The notes under the pieces are model-generated. The model made no database searches. It had not been told where the DNA came from and saw only the letters and a list, made by a program, of their open reading frames with translations. This document shows, in pieces, positions 16,582 to 25,432 of a stretch of 64,000 bases of DNA. Made by a program: the position numbers and the translations under genes. The stretch spans positions 2,728,001-2,792,000 of the forward strand of contig CAVRUJ010000001.1 in the NCBI GenBank assembly GCA_963724385.1, in the 5' to 3' direction. Every line of letters starts with the position of its first letter. Within the stretch, counting starts at the first letter, position 1. The stretch comes from DASXQK01 sp963724385. Lineage in GTDB: Bacteria > Pseudomonadota > Alphaproteobacteria > Dongiales > Dongiaceae.

Positions 16582-16782
16582 ATGGATCTGAATCACAACC
16601 AACCCGACCGGCTGGCCTACACCGTCGCTGCCGCGGTCACGGCCACGGGAATTTCAAGGTCTCGCCTTTACGAGATGCTTCGCAGCCGAGAGTTGCGCGC
16701 ATTCAAAATCGGCCGGCGGACGCTCATCGCGGCTGACGAGTTGCGGCAGCTCATCGATCGCCTTCGCGCAGAAGCGGCATAA
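16582..16782 (+). CDS. AlpA/excisionase-like helix-turn-helix protein
   Basis: The 66-residue protein contains one MerR-like winged helix: YTVAAAVTATGISRSRLYEMLRSRELRAFKIGRRTLI. This is the pattern of excisionases and AlpA-type regulators (HTH_17). It would bind DNA near the att site or promote integrase or replication gene expression. Its place between the integrase and the replication genes supports this. It lies 92 bp before the prim-pol gene. Confidence 0.8.
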   Translation: MDLNHNQPDRLAYTVAAAVTATGISRSRLYEMLRSRELRAFKIGRRTLIAADELRQLIDRLRAEAA

Positions 16783-16873
16783 GTCTGAGCTATGATCTCG
16801 AACAGCAACAGTCCACCGCGGCGGGCGCCTTGCAGGCTCGCAGCTCCGATGCCGCTGCGGACGAGGAGCTGCA

Positions 16874-17677
16874 GTGACTTCTAGCTTTCTCGCCGCAGCG
16901 CTCGATCTCAGCCGACGCGGCTTTGCGGTATTTCCGCTGAAGCCCAAGAGCAAAATTCCGCTGATTCCCAGGCGGGACGGCGGGCGTGGTTGCCTGGATG
17001 CCACTCGGGACGGCGCTGCGATCCGAGAATGGTGGTCCCGGGAACCGATGGCCAATGTCGGAATTGCGACGGGGGCCATCAGCGGCGTCCTCGCCCTCGA
17101 CGTTGATCCACACAGCGGCGGCGACGGATCACTTGCCGCCCTGGAACGCCAGCACGGCGACCTTCCTCTCACTGTCGAGTCTTTGACCGGCGGCGGCGGC
17201 CAACATCTCCTATTCCGGCACGTGCCGGGCATCGGAAACAGCGCAGGTGCCATTGGTGCCGGGCTCGATGTTCGATCAGATCACGGCTACATCGTTGCAC
17301 CGCCGTCGGTCCATGAATCCGGAAGAGTGTACTGCTGGAATGTTGATCGTCACCCCGACGAGACCCCGATCGGCACAGCTCCGCTGTGGCTCATCAAACT
17401 CCTCATCGGGAAGAAGGCGCGAGAGGGGGCCGTGGACTTGCCGGTGGGCTGGCGGAAGCTCGTCGCCGAGGGAGTTGGCAAAGGTCGCCGCAACTATGCC
17501 ATTGCCCGACTCGTAGGCCATCTGCTTCGCCCGGGTGTTGACCCCTACGTTGCGCTCGATCTGATGCGGACTTGGAACTTGACCCGGTGCCACCCGCCCC
17601 TCGCCGATGGCGAGGTGGTTGGGATCGTCAATTCGATTTGCGGGCGCGAGCTTTGTCGCTACCGGGCGGACCGCTGA
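16874..17677 (+). CDS. Prim-pol: bifunctional DNA primase/polymerase
   Basis: The 267-residue protein has the archaeo-eukaryotic-type prim-pol domain in its N-terminal two thirds. RGFAVFPLKPKSKIPL opens the domain, D76 and D78 in GVLALDVDP are the metal-binding acidic pair, and H111 follows in TGGGGQHLLF. The C-terminal 70 residues resemble a PriCT helical domain. It starts replication of the excised island together with the overlapping helicase. The start is GTG at 16874, chosen for the GAGGAG site 5 nt upstream. Its stop overlaps the next start (TGATG), so translation is coupled. Confidence 0.88.
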   Translation: MTSSFLAAALDLSRRGFAVFPLKPKSKIPLIPRRDGGRGCLDATRDGAAIREWWSREPMANVGIATGAISGVLALDVDPHSGGDGSLAALERQHGDLPLTVESLTGGGGQHLLFRHVPGIGNSAGAIGAGLDVRSDHGYIVAPPSVHESGRVYCWNVDRHPDETPIGTAPLWLIKLLIGKKAREGAVDLPVGWRKLVAEGVGKGRRNYAIARLVGHLLRPGVDPYVALDLMRTWNLTRCHPPLADGEVVGIVNSICGRELCRYRADR

Positions 17678-19287
17678 TGCCAGAAGGAATCGGCAATATC
17701 GCGGCACTCGCCGAGGCACGGCACAAGCGCAACGGTGGCGTCGACCCGGCCGATGAATGCAGCACACCCATCATCCGCATTGAGCCAGGAAAACTATCCG
17801 AAATGGCCACGGCCGCAGAGCGCTCCCTGATCGATAGTTCGGTGCCGATCTACCGGCGTGGATCGGTCCTGGTGCGGCCGGTTGTCGAGGAGGCGGAAGC
17901 GGCCCATGGAAGGCGGACGCAGGTCGCCCAGTTGGCGAGGGTGGAAGCGGCCTATTTGCGAGACGCGCTGGGCCGCGTCGCGTCCTGGCAACGGTATAGC
18001 CAGCGGCAGAAAGAATGGATTGCCGCTGACCCGCCGCGCGACGTAGCCGATACAATCCTGGCGCGGTACGGAGAATGGGGCTTCCGGCCTGTCGTTGGGG
18101 TGCTTACAACCCCGACCCTGCGGCCTGATGGAACGTGCCTTTCCACGCCCGGTTACGATCCCGTGACGCGGCTGGTATTGGTGGCGCCGCTGGCAATGCC
18201 CGACGTGCCTCCGACACGCGAGAATGCTGAGCGGGCGATGCAGCTGCTTGCTGGGCTTGTCGCAGAATTCCCCTTTGCCGAGGAAGCCAGCCGAAGCGTC
18301 GCGTTGGCGGCGATGATAACCCCGGTGGTGCGCGCAGCCTTTCCCGTCGCGCCGATGTTCGTATGTCGCGCCCCGGTTTCGGGCTCGGGCAAGTCGTATC
18401 TCTTCGACGTTGTCGGGGCAATCAGTACCGGCCAACTGATGCCGGTCACTGCTTCTGGCCGGACCGAGGAAGAGACCGAGAAGCGCTTGGGTGCCGCACT
18501 GTTGCACGCGCAGTCCCTGATCTCGATCGACAACGCGAACGGCGAACTTGGGGGCGATTTCTTGTGCCAGGCGATCGAGCGCCATGCGCTCGACGTGCGT
18601 ATCCTGGGCCGGTCCGAACGCGTCCGGATCGAGGCGCGGGGAACGACATTCTTCGCCACCGGCAACAACATCGCGTTGCGGGGCGACATGACGCGGCGCG
18701 GGCTGCTATGCACCCTCGACCCCAAATGCGAACGGCCGGAGCAGCGCCGGTTTAACAGCGACCCGGTTGTGCAGGTGCTTGCCGACCGCGGCCGATACGT
18801 TGCTGCCGCCCTATGCATAGTTCGCGCATACATCGCTGCCGAGCGACCGGTCACCACCTCACCACTTGCGTCATTTGGGCCCTGGTCGGATTCCGTTCGG
18901 TCCGCCCTGATCTGGCTCGGCCGCGCCGATCCGGTCGAGACGATGGAGGTGGCGCGAGCAGAGGACCCGGAGCGCGCTGCACTTGCAGAGCTGTTGTCGG
19001 CCTGGGCGGCTTCGATAGGGACGGGCTGGGAGTATCGGCGCACCGTTGCCGAAGTGCTTAAGGCAGTCGAGGAGCGCGATATGCAGGGGGCGGAAAGCGA
19101 ACCGCCTTATCGGAACCCTGCCTTGCGCGACGCCGTCCTCGCCATCGCTCCACGGGGCCGGATTGATCCCAGGAGCTTCGGCAATTGGCTGCGCAGCCGC
19201 AAGGGACGAATCATCGATGGCCTGAGCCTGGCAAGCAAAGCCGACGATCATGGCCATCGAGCTGAATGGTGGATTGAGCGATGCTGA
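17677..19287 (+). CDS. Replicative ATPase/helicase of the island
   Basis: The 536-residue product has an N-terminal region of about 200 residues without clear motifs, then an ATPase core with a Walker A motif APVSGSGKSYLF (GSGKS at 236-240) and an acidic ISIDNANGELGGDFL strand where Walker B is expected. TTFFATGNNIALRGDMTRR resembles sensor-1 and arginine-finger regions of phage and plasmid D5-like helicases. It overlaps the prim-pol stop by one base. Together they form a replication module of the kind used by satellites and integrative plasmids. The start ATG at 17677 is set by this coupling. Confidence 0.8.
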   Translation: MPEGIGNIAALAEARHKRNGGVDPADECSTPIIRIEPGKLSEMATAAERSLIDSSVPIYRRGSVLVRPVVEEAEAAHGRRTQVAQLARVEAAYLRDALGRVASWQRYSQRQKEWIAADPPRDVADTILARYGEWGFRPVVGVLTTPTLRPDGTCLSTPGYDPVTRLVLVAPLAMPDVPPTRENAERAMQLLAGLVAEFPFAEEASRSVALAAMITPVVRAAFPVAPMFVCRAPVSGSGKSYLFDVVGAISTGQLMPVTASGRTEEETEKRLGAALLHAQSLISIDNANGELGGDFLCQAIERHALDVRILGRSERVRIEARGTTFFATGNNIALRGDMTRRGLLCTLDPKCERPEQRRFNSDPVVQVLADRGRYVAAALCIVRAYIAAERPVTTSPLASFGPWSDSVRSALIWLGRADPVETMEVARAEDPERAALAELLSAWAASIGTGWEYRRTVAEVLKAVEERDMQGAESEPPYRNPALRDAVLAIAPRGRIDPRSFGNWLRSRKGRIIDGLSLASKADDHGHRAEWWIERC

Positions 19288-19558
19288 TCCGGCATGCGGT
19301 TTCCGCTGTCTTCGCGGTCGGGTTCGACCGCCTAACACTTTTTGGCATGTCAATCTTGCGCGAAGGATTGGGAATGACCGCAGAGACCGCAGAGACCGCA
19401 AGGCTAGTCGGGGTAGACGTGGCGAAAAGGCGTACCGGAGCCCTATCTGAGACAAAGGTGTACCATCTCCGGCCGCAGCAATCTCTGGCGCGCGGCGATA
19501 GGCGGATGCGGCATCTTCTCCCGACGGCGACAGCATTTTTGGGCGACCCGCGCCCCGC

Positions 19559-19891
19559 ATGAAGCCCGAACAGTTAAAGAGCCTCTTGCAGGCCCGTTTC
19601 GGCGACCGCTGGCCCGAGCGGGCCGGTCGATATCTCGGGGTTTCGCCCGGCGAGGTTCATCGATGGGTGGCTGGCACGAGGCGCCTTCCCCGCCGCAAAC
19701 TGGTCCTGCTGCTGGATTCGGCGGATGCGGGGGAACGGGCAGTCGAGGCCGAAATCCGGCGCAGACACGACCAGCTAGACGCCGAGCTGCGGCACCGGCT
19801 CAGTGCCCTCCGGCAGGTGGCCCTTCTATCACGAGCGGCGCTGTCACGGCGAGGCGGCCGCCAATCGGTAGCGGCGGACGGCGAGCCTTGA
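19559..19891 (+). CDS. Small HTH-like island protein
   Basis: The 110-residue protein starts with a helix-turn-helix-like stretch (RYLGVSPGEVHRWVAGTRRLPRRKLVLL), followed by a long charged helix (residues 55-95) that may be a coiled coil. It may act as a small regulator or replication accessory. The start ATG at 19559 has no strong ribosome site. The 270 bp before it, after the helicase stop, contain only weak open frames. Confidence 0.5.
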   Translation: MKPEQLKSLLQARFGDRWPERAGRYLGVSPGEVHRWVAGTRRLPRRKLVLLLDSADAGERAVEAEIRRRHDQLDAELRHRLSALRQVALLSRAALSRRGGRQSVAADGEP

Positions 19892-19952
19892 TCGGCAGCG
19901 CGACGGCCTGCGATCTCGGTGTGGTGACTCCACAGGCGATGTTGCCGCGCCG

Positions 19953-20564
19953 TCACTGCCCAGTCGTCGGCTTCCACGCGGCGGCGAGCGCCTGCGCTTG
20001 GGCAATTTGATCTGGGGTCATCTTCCCAGCAACTTCGTCGCGGGCCCCAGTGGACGCGATGTATCCATAACTGCTCGAATTTGGGGAACCTGCAGCGGAG
20101 AGATTGAGCCACATGTACGCCTGCACATAATCTTGCGGCACCCCCTGGCCCTTCTCGTACATGTTTCCAAGAAGGAACTGGGCCAAGCCATTGCCTTGGT
20201 CGGCGGCCTTGAGGTACCACGCTGCCGCCTGGATGTAGTTCTGCAGAACACCCCGCCCGCGTTCGTACATGAGCCCGAGGCCGATCTGGCCTAAAGCATT
20301 GCCTTGGTTGGCGGCCTTGCCGTACCACGACATCGCCGTGGCGTAGTCCTGCGGCACCCCCTGGCCGGTCTCATAGAGGCCCCCGAGTATATATTCCGCG
20401 CTGGCATTGCCTTGGTCGGCGAGGCGGCGGCACGCGGACACTACTCTGGCCGTATCGGTCTTTAGCAGTGAGGCACTACTGCAATCCTCGGCGTCGTCCG
20501 CCCACGACGGCAGCGCCGCGCCCGCTGTCAGCAGCAGCGCCAGCATGACTTTCCATCCACGCAT
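19953..20564 (-). CDS. Secreted Sel1-repeat protein
   Basis: The 203-residue protein has a signal peptide (MRGWKVMLALLLTAGAALPSWA) and at least three Sel1-like repeats of about 36 residues (LGGLYETGQGVPQDYATAMSW, then LGLMYERGRGVLQ and LGNMYEKGQGVPQ). Such alpha-solenoids bind other proteins, often in the periplasm. The start at 20564 is chosen because the signal peptide begins there; an upstream in-frame ATG at 20606 lies inside the neighbouring gene. It lies 4 bp after the gene upstream of it (20569-21096), so the two are probably co-transcribed. Confidence 0.8.
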   Translation of the reverse strand: MRGWKVMLALLLTAGAALPSWADDAEDCSSASLLKTDTARVVSACRRLADQGNASAEYILGGLYETGQGVPQDYATAMSWYGKAANQGNALGQIGLGLMYERGRGVLQNYIQAAAWYLKAADQGNGLAQFLLGNMYEKGQGVPQDYVQAYMWLNLSAAGSPNSSSYGYIASTGARDEVAGKMTPDQIAQAQALAAAWKPTTGQ

Positions 20565-20568
20565 CGGC

Positions 20569-21096
20569 TCAGCGCCGACCCGATGACAGGTTCGGGACCC
20601 AGGCATAAGGATCGGGTTCTTGTGCGGGCGGGCCGGCTAATGGGCGCTTGTCTGCGTCCTGCGGATTGAAGGCACGCTTGCTCTTATCCCATCCGGCCTT
20701 GACCACTTTGTAGAACGCCGGAACCCGAAGTTGGACCCGGTCATCGATGAACTCGAACGGCTCACCCTCTTTTTCGGACGACAGGAGGGCGTCGCGGCCA
20801 AGTTGACCGTTATGGGTGAGAGCATTTCGATAGAATTGCTTGAGGTGCTTGATCGCGTCTTCGCGCAGCGCCAAGCCAAAGTTAGGATGGTTCAGCACCT
20901 CCAGTCGTGCATCGTCACCTCTCCTCGACAGGAGACTTCGACCGATGGCGTCAGTGGTACATAAAAGCAGTAGCGCCGCCGGATACCCCAGCATCCCGCC
21001 ATCGTCCTTCCGCCAATTGATGCATGCCTTTGCGGCGGTTAGGTACTCCTCGATGACCTCTTTGGAGTGTTCCTTGAGGTTGTCTGCCACAGTCAT
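20569..21096 (-). CDS. Unknown cytoplasmic protein, 175 aa
   Basis: I do not recognise the family. The protein lacks signal peptide and membrane segments. It is mainly helical, and contains a segment like HEPN or RES-type hypothetical proteins (HLKQFYRNALTHNGQL), where R-N-x-x-x-H resembles the R-x4-6-H of HEPN RNases: RNALTH. That motif is weak evidence for RNase activity. Its GGAG ribosome site is 9 nt before the ATG at 21096. It is followed 4 bp later by the Sel1 gene. No matching small antitoxin gene is obvious beside it. Confidence 0.6.
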   Translation of the reverse strand: MTVADNLKEHSKEVIEEYLTAAKACINWRKDDGGMLGYPAALLLLCTTDAIGRSLLSRRGDDARLEVLNHPNFGLALREDAIKHLKQFYRNALTHNGQLGRDALLSSEKEGEPFEFIDDRVQLRVPAFYKVVKAGWDKSKRAFNPQDADKRPLAGPPAQEPDPYAWVPNLSSGRR

Positions 21097-21133
21097 CTTT
21101 GTTGCTCCGTTTCAGGTTCCGCCGATCCTACGC

Positions 21134-21502
21134 TTAAGGGACGATGCGCAACTGGTCGGGAGATTCCAGAATGATCTCGGGCTTCCCCGTGTAGAGCCGG
21201 ATCCGGCCGGTGATTTGAACTCGCTTACCCTGGTAGCTGGTGAGATCGCCGAACTGCGCCGCCGAGGATGAGAACACGACACCCGAGAATACCTCATTGG
21301 GATAGGCCCTCTCAAATTCCAAGAAGCAATTGCCCTTCGACGACACGTAGACATTGGCGACCTGGCCCTCGACGGTCACCACCTGCCCGACGTGAGCGGC
21401 GGCGTCGGTGTCGGCAATGGTGAGCGGTTGATCAGCAGAGGCAGTGTTGAGGGCGGCAATGCTGAAAAACAACAAAGCTGCAGTCGCGAAAGCTCGCTTC
21501 AT
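21134..21502 (-). CDS. Exported OB-fold protein
   Basis: The 122-residue protein has a signal peptide ending in TASA (near residue 23) and a mature domain with the pattern of a small OB-fold: HVGQVVTVEGQVANVYVSSKGNCFLEF and GKRVQITGRIRLYTGKPEIIL. Similar exported OB-fold domains occur in nuclease-linked or metal-binding periplasmic proteins. A GGGAGGAAGGG site lies immediately before the ATG. Function is unknown. It belongs to a run of leftward genes for exported proteins in the island. Confidence 0.7.
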   Translation of the reverse strand: MKRAFATAALLFFSIAALNTASADQPLTIADTDAAAHVGQVVTVEGQVANVYVSSKGNCFLEFERAYPNEVFSGVVFSSSAAQFGDLTSYQGKRVQITGRIRLYTGKPEIILESPDQLRIVP

Positions 21503-21551
21503 CCCTTCCTCCCACCATTGCTTCTTAGGCGTGCGGCCAGTTCAATATTGG

Positions 21552-21890
21552 CTATTGGCCGTACTTCGCAAGCAGGTTTACCAACGCCCCCGCCGCGTTC
21601 GACATATCTCGCGAGGGATGCGAGGCGCAGTAGTTGTCGATGTAGCCGTACAGACCGGCGCCATCTACGGTTATTCCGAGCCTTTGGCCGGTGGACCAGT
21701 TCACCCCTGACAGGAAGCCGCCTACCCAATATTCATCGGCGATGCTTTGGAGGTTACTGGCTTTCCGATCAGCGGTCCACGCGCCGCAGCTAACGCTGCC
21801 TAAAGTGTAAATCGTTACCTCACTAGCGACAGGGCCAGGGGCGAGCCCCATGGCCAGCGCCGTGATAGCAGCCGCCAGAGCGCGCTTCAT
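21552..21890 (-). CDS. Exported small protein, Rap1a/Tai-like fold possible
   Basis: The 112-residue protein has a signal peptide (cleavage near PVASE). In the mature part, the arrangement CGAW...WVGGFLSGVNW...YGYIDNYCASHP recalls periplasmic Rap1a/Tai-type immunity proteins, which pair two cysteines and the motif GFLSG with a Trp/Tyr-I-D-x-Y-C segment. If right it could neutralise a periplasmic toxin, but no T6SS or effector gene is nearby. The ATG at 21890 is preceded by GGGGAGG. The similarity is by eye and moderate. Confidence 0.65.
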   Translation of the reverse strand: MKRALAAAITALAMGLAPGPVASEVTIYTLGSVSCGAWTADRKASNLQSIADEYWVGGFLSGVNWSTGQRLGITVDGAGLYGYIDNYCASHPSRDMSNAAGALVNLLAKYGQ

Positions 21891-22034
21891 CAATTCCTCC
21901 CCTCAATCGCCCGCTTCGCAGGGTCGGCCCGGCGTCGTAGCTAGCCTGCCACAACTCCGGATCGAGCGCACGTAGCGGCGGGTGCCGCGTGCAGCTCTCT
22001 CAAAGCGCATTGGCCGGCCGCGGCGACAAATAAA

Positions 22035-22598
22035 CTAGGGTTTTTGTAAGTCCGTCTCAGAATTAGATGAAGAATCGAATAGCGGTTTGTTCGGCAATCC
22101 TAAGGCCGTTCTGTAATTCCTGATGAGAAATTCTTGATCAGCTTGCTGCCTCTGATAGGACACGCTGTGCGTAACCGCCACCCAATTGGACCTTGCGGTC
22201 GCGCCCACAGACACGCCTAGAAGTATGTTTAGCGAAAATGTCAGCACAGTAAGCCCAATAACCCATACTCGATGGCCTGATCCGCGCAGGAATACCAATG
22301 CGATCCCGCTAACAAGTGCCAACGCTGCGGGGACCAAGTCTTGCACGGCAGGCGCGCGACTAAGTCCCGTAAGATAGCCGGTAACGATGCCGGCTACACC
22401 GAGTGGAAAAGAAGTCCATATGCCAGTGAATACGCCACTGCGACTGTGTCCAGTCCAGCTCTTGTGTTCTTTCGACAGGACCTTATAGCCGCCCACAAAG
22501 AATATCGCGGAGAACAAAAGGCACACAGGAACTACTAGTGACAAAAGAGCTATCACGGCTGTTGTCTGAAAGACGGACCACAGGTCGGAAATGTACAT
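22035..22598 (-). CDS. Polytopic inner-membrane protein, 187 aa
   Basis: Four hydrophobic segments are visible (about residues 10-36, 60-80, 88-105 and 112-130), followed by a polar C-terminal tail of 55 residues that ends DSSSNSETDLQKP. I do not recognise the family. The gene is notably AT-richer than the chromosome, which supports recent acquisition. It lies 11 bp downstream of a gene for a secreted protein, suggesting an operon of two envelope proteins. Confidence 0.65.
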   Translation of the reverse strand: MYISDLWSVFQTTAVIALLSLVVPVCLLFSAIFFVGGYKVLSKEHKSWTGHSRSGVFTGIWTSFPLGVAGIVTGYLTGLSRAPAVQDLVPAALALVSGIALVFLRGSGHRVWVIGLTVLTFSLNILLGVSVGATARSNWVAVTHSVSYQRQQADQEFLIRNYRTALGLPNKPLFDSSSNSETDLQKP

Positions 22599-22609
22599 AT
22601 ATCGCTCGA

Positions 22610-22888
22610 CTAACCTTTAATTTCGGATTTGCTTTTTTCTGATTGCAAATCAAATTTATACCAAACCGGAACTGTCACAGGAAACAAGTCCGGCTTCGCG
22701 GGACCCGTGACAATGCCATGGCACGTCACTAGCTGGGTCCGCTCCAAAGGTGTAAGTGTTTCCCTAGCGTCAGCGCGGCTTTGTAAAACAGCACATGACA
22801 CAATCGGCGCGGAGTCAGCATGTGCTGCACTACTCCCCAGTATCACCAAAGTAAACGGCACAAAAGCGTGGTGCAGTTTTGCGGTCAT
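22610..22888 (-). CDS. Small exported protein, 92 aa
   Basis: The protein begins with a signal peptide (MTAKLHHAFVPFTLVILGSSAAHA) and has a short mature region with two cysteines (VSCAV and VTCHG) that could form a disulfide. The ATG at 22888 is preceded by AAGGAG at 6 nt; an upstream ATG at 22906 would place that ribosome site inside the gene. The function is unknown. It is the first gene of the short leftward pair with the membrane protein. Confidence 0.6.
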   Translation of the reverse strand: MTAKLHHAFVPFTLVILGSSAAHADSAPIVSCAVLQSRADARETLTPLERTQLVTCHGIVTGPAKPDLFPVTVPVWYKFDLQSEKSKSEIKG

Positions 22889-23154
22889 AACCATCTCCTT
22901 GTGCATCCGGACCTCAGGGAGAACGCTAGGCAGTGTTCACCGCTACAAGCTGGCCAGTCCCGTGTATAAGGACTCTACCATGTTCCTCCAAAGTGGCGTA
23001 GCGCGATAGTGTGGGCCTCGGTGTGGCAAACCTTCCCGCCCGAGCTGTCCTACATCGGCCGGCGGTTCCGATGCTCATGCGGCGAGCGGGGCTACCCAAG
23101 CATCTCGAAGGCAATGCCTGCCCCGTCGAGGCTCCAGGCTGCTACACTTGGCGC

Positions 23155-23823
23155 GTGTGCGGCCGATACACCCATCGCCATACTTGGCCTGAGATCGTCG
23201 CCCTCTATCGGCTGACGCAGCCGGCGGTCGCGCCAAACGACTTCGGCCCACGATACAACATCGCCCCGACGCAAGTTGCGCCCGTGGTTCGGGAGTGCGA
23301 CGGCAGGCGCGAATGCGCCATGCTGCGATGGGGGTTGATCCCGTTCTGGGCCAAGGATGCCAAGATCGCCTACAAAACGATCAACGCCCGCGCCGAGACG
23401 GTGGCCACGGCGCCGTCCTATCGCGCGGCCTTCAGGGTGCGTCGATGCCTCATTCCGACCAGCGGCTTCTACGAGTGGCAGAAGACGCCCGGCGGCAAGC
23501 AGCCCTATCTAGTCGGCTTCAATGATGGCCGGCCATTCAGCTTCGCCGGGCTCTGGGAAAACTGGAAGGACAAGGCAAGCGGCGAGACAATCGAGACCTA
23601 CACGATCATCACCTGCCCGCCGAACGACGTTGCCGGCGCGATCCACAATCGGATGCCGGTCATCATCGATCCGTCTGACTTTGGTCGATGGTTGACCGCA
23701 GCCGAGCCGCCCGCCGATCTGTTGCGGCCTTATCCGCCCGCGGACATGACGGCCTACCCTGTCAGCAAAGCCGTGAATAGCCCGAAGAACGACCGGCCCG
23801 AGTTAGTCGAGCAAATCGCATAG
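23155..23823 (+). CDS. SOS-response-associated peptidase (SRAP/YedK/HMCES family)
   Basis: SRAP proteins form a thiazolidine crosslink with abasic sites in single-stranded DNA through the cysteine that follows the initiator methionine. Here GTG at 23155 gives M-C-G-R-Y-T, exposing C2 after methionine removal, which decides the start. Other family landmarks are RYNIAPTQ, LRWGLIPFWAKD, INARAETV, SGFYEWQ and IHNRMPVI. The length is 222 residues, as usual. A TACACT hexamer 8 nt upstream could be the -10 of a nearly leaderless promoter. SRAP genes are frequent in phages and islands. The next gene starts 30 bp later. Confidence 0.93.
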   Translation: MCGRYTHRHTWPEIVALYRLTQPAVAPNDFGPRYNIAPTQVAPVVRECDGRRECAMLRWGLIPFWAKDAKIAYKTINARAETVATAPSYRAAFRVRRCLIPTSGFYEWQKTPGGKQPYLVGFNDGRPFSFAGLWENWKDKASGETIETYTIITCPPNDVAGAIHNRMPVIIDPSDFGRWLTAAEPPADLLRPYPPADMTAYPVSKAVNSPKNDRPELVEQIA

Positions 23824-23853
23824 CAAGGAAGAACGAAGAGACGTGAGGCAGGG

Positions 23854-24925
23854 ATGATCAAGGTCAAGACTGTGCTGGTTCTTGGCGCCGGCTCCAGCCA
23901 GGAGGTGGGGTTGCCGGTCGGGAGCGAGCTAGCGGCCCGGATGGCGCCGAACCTCGACATCAGGTTTGACGGTGAGAAACAGATCAGCGGCCTCGCGTCG
24001 CTGGCGGCAATCATAATTCAGGCCGCTAAAAGCGCCGGAATCAGTCCGAACGACTACCGGGCGGCTGCCTGTCGCATTAGTGCCGGTCTCGGCTTCGCCA
24101 GTTCCATCGATTCCTTTATCGACATGCATCGAGAAGACCCTCACGTCGCAGCCGTCGGCAAACTCGCAATCGTCGGCGCGATCCTCGAAGCCGAACACGG
24201 CAGCACGCTGTATCTTGGCGACCATCCTGAAGTCGGCGTTCACAGCACATCCGTTCCCCAACGCCAAAGGCACTTGGTTCAGGCTCGCCGAGATGCTCTT
24301 CGAGGGCGTGACCAAAAGCCAGATCGACAAGGTGTTCAAGAATCTCTCAGTGATCAACTTCAACTATGATCGGTGTTTGGAGCATTTTCTCACCCACGCT
24401 TTGCGCGCCGCCTATTCCATTGGTTTGTCGGAGGCCGAGGCCCTCGTCGCGAAGCTCCAGGTCTGGCATCCCTACGGGGTGGTTGGCGGATTGCCCAATG
24501 TGCATCCGAACGAACAGCAGTGCCCATTCGGCGTGGACGCCGCGCCAAACTTTGTAGCGTCACTCGCCAAGGGGATCAGGACTTTCGCAGAGCGGCTGGA
24601 AGACCCCGAGGCCTTGAATGCGCCTCGGCAATGGCTTACGGAAGCCAGCACCGTGCTGTTTCTGGGCTTCAGCTTCAACGAACAGAATATGAAGCTGATC
24701 AAGGCGCCCAAGTCGCAGGGTGGCCAATCGGTCTTCGGTACGGCCTACCGAATGTCCGATGCCAATGTTGCTGTGGCGCGGACCCGAATCATTGAGGCCC
24801 TAAACCTTGATCCTGCGGTGAAAGGCACGTCTTTCCCTATCCGCAACGACCTTAGCTGCCTTGGCCTCATCGACGAATACCGGCAGTTGATCCAATCGGG
24901 CATCGGCTGGGCCCAGAACCGCTGA
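23854..24925 (+). pseudogene. SIR2-like NAD-hydrolase domain protein, one frameshift
   Basis: The N-terminal frame starts MIKVKTVLVLGAGSSQEVGLPVGSEL, the glycine-rich NAD-binding motif of SIR2-like proteins. The homologous frame then shifts by one base near 24213-24235: the first frame ends its sensible part at LEAEHGSTLYLG, and another frame resumes at ILKSAFTAHPFPNAKGTWF. Downstream it shows INFNYDRCLEHFL and VWHPYGVVGG, the N-D and H-G active-site regions. The full-length product would be about 357 residues. SIR2-like proteins of this type deplete NAD+ in anti-phage defence. No slippery heptamer is seen at the shift, so loss of function is likelier than programmed frameshifting. Confidence 0.75.
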
Positions 24926-25000
24926 CCTCCGACCCCGACATCTACCGCGCTGCCAAGCTGCTGATCGACTAGCACCGCGCCGACGCTGGCCTGCGGGCCG
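24922..25000 (+). pseudogene. Relic of a small alphaproteobacterial gene, copy 1
   Basis: In one frame the sequence reads TSDPDIYRAAKLLID, then a stop, then HRADAGLRA. This resembles a family of short alphaproteobacterial proteins beginning DPDIYRAAKLLIDQHG. The start codon is CTG and a TAG replaces the codon after LLID, so it cannot be made. A second copy lies at 25780. Confidence 0.5.
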
Positions 25001-25186
25001 ATCAAACGCTCCGAATTCCAAGCGCTCTCATAGCGCTTGGAGTTCGAGGTGAGACTACCGCGTGCGACATCAGCACCCTAGTTCAACCACTCGAGGGTGC
25101 CTTCGCCCTCAAGTCCACCGGGCAATCATGCCAAGGATTCACGCAGGATGGTTAGTGTGCGCAGCGGTCTCCCGTACAATTTCTTA

Positions 25187-25432
25187 TCACTGGCAATGAG
25201 GGTCGGCCCAACTCACACACTCATTACATCCCCCATTGGCTGCGGGAGGTAAGCTGTAGCAAACAGTTCCGGCACCATTAACACAAGGGCCTATGTAGCA
25301 TATTCCGCGCGGCTGAACCGGCGTGATATGAATGCCTTCAGGGTCCCAAGTCTTCGGTTTCTCAATTTTCTTTGCTCCTAATTTTCTTGCTTCGTCTATT
25401 GTAGCGGGAACACTTGACTTGGCGCGGGCCAT
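25187..25432 (-). CDS. Small cysteine-rich protein, 81 aa
   Basis: I do not recognise the family. The first 40 residues are polar and charged (MARAKSSVPATIDEARKLGA) without a signal peptide. The last 40 hold six cysteines in short spacing (CYIGPC, VCYSL, GGCNEC, PHC). A GGGAG site lies 7 nt before the ATG. The leader-plus-Cys-rich-tail layout recalls precursors of modified peptides, but no modifying enzyme gene is adjacent. AT content is high compared with the chromosome. Confidence 0.5.
   Translation of the reverse strand: MARAKSSVPATIDEARKLGAKKIEKPKTWDPEGIHITPVQPRGICYIGPCVNGAGTVCYSLPPAANGGCNECVSWADPHCQ

Noticed and set aside
19281..19562. Plus-strand 93-codon frame after the helicase
   Set aside because: No motif; part of it is the repeat GACCGCAGA; composition suggests non-coding.
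23101..23154. LexA (SOS) box before the SRAP gene
   Set aside because: No GTTC-N7-GTTC site could be found in the alphaproteobacterial form.
23009..23215. Plus-strand frame with RCSCGERG just before the SRAP gene
   Set aside because: It resembles a zinc-ribbon fragment for about 30 codons only and then overlaps SRAP in another frame; probably a relic, too weak to list.
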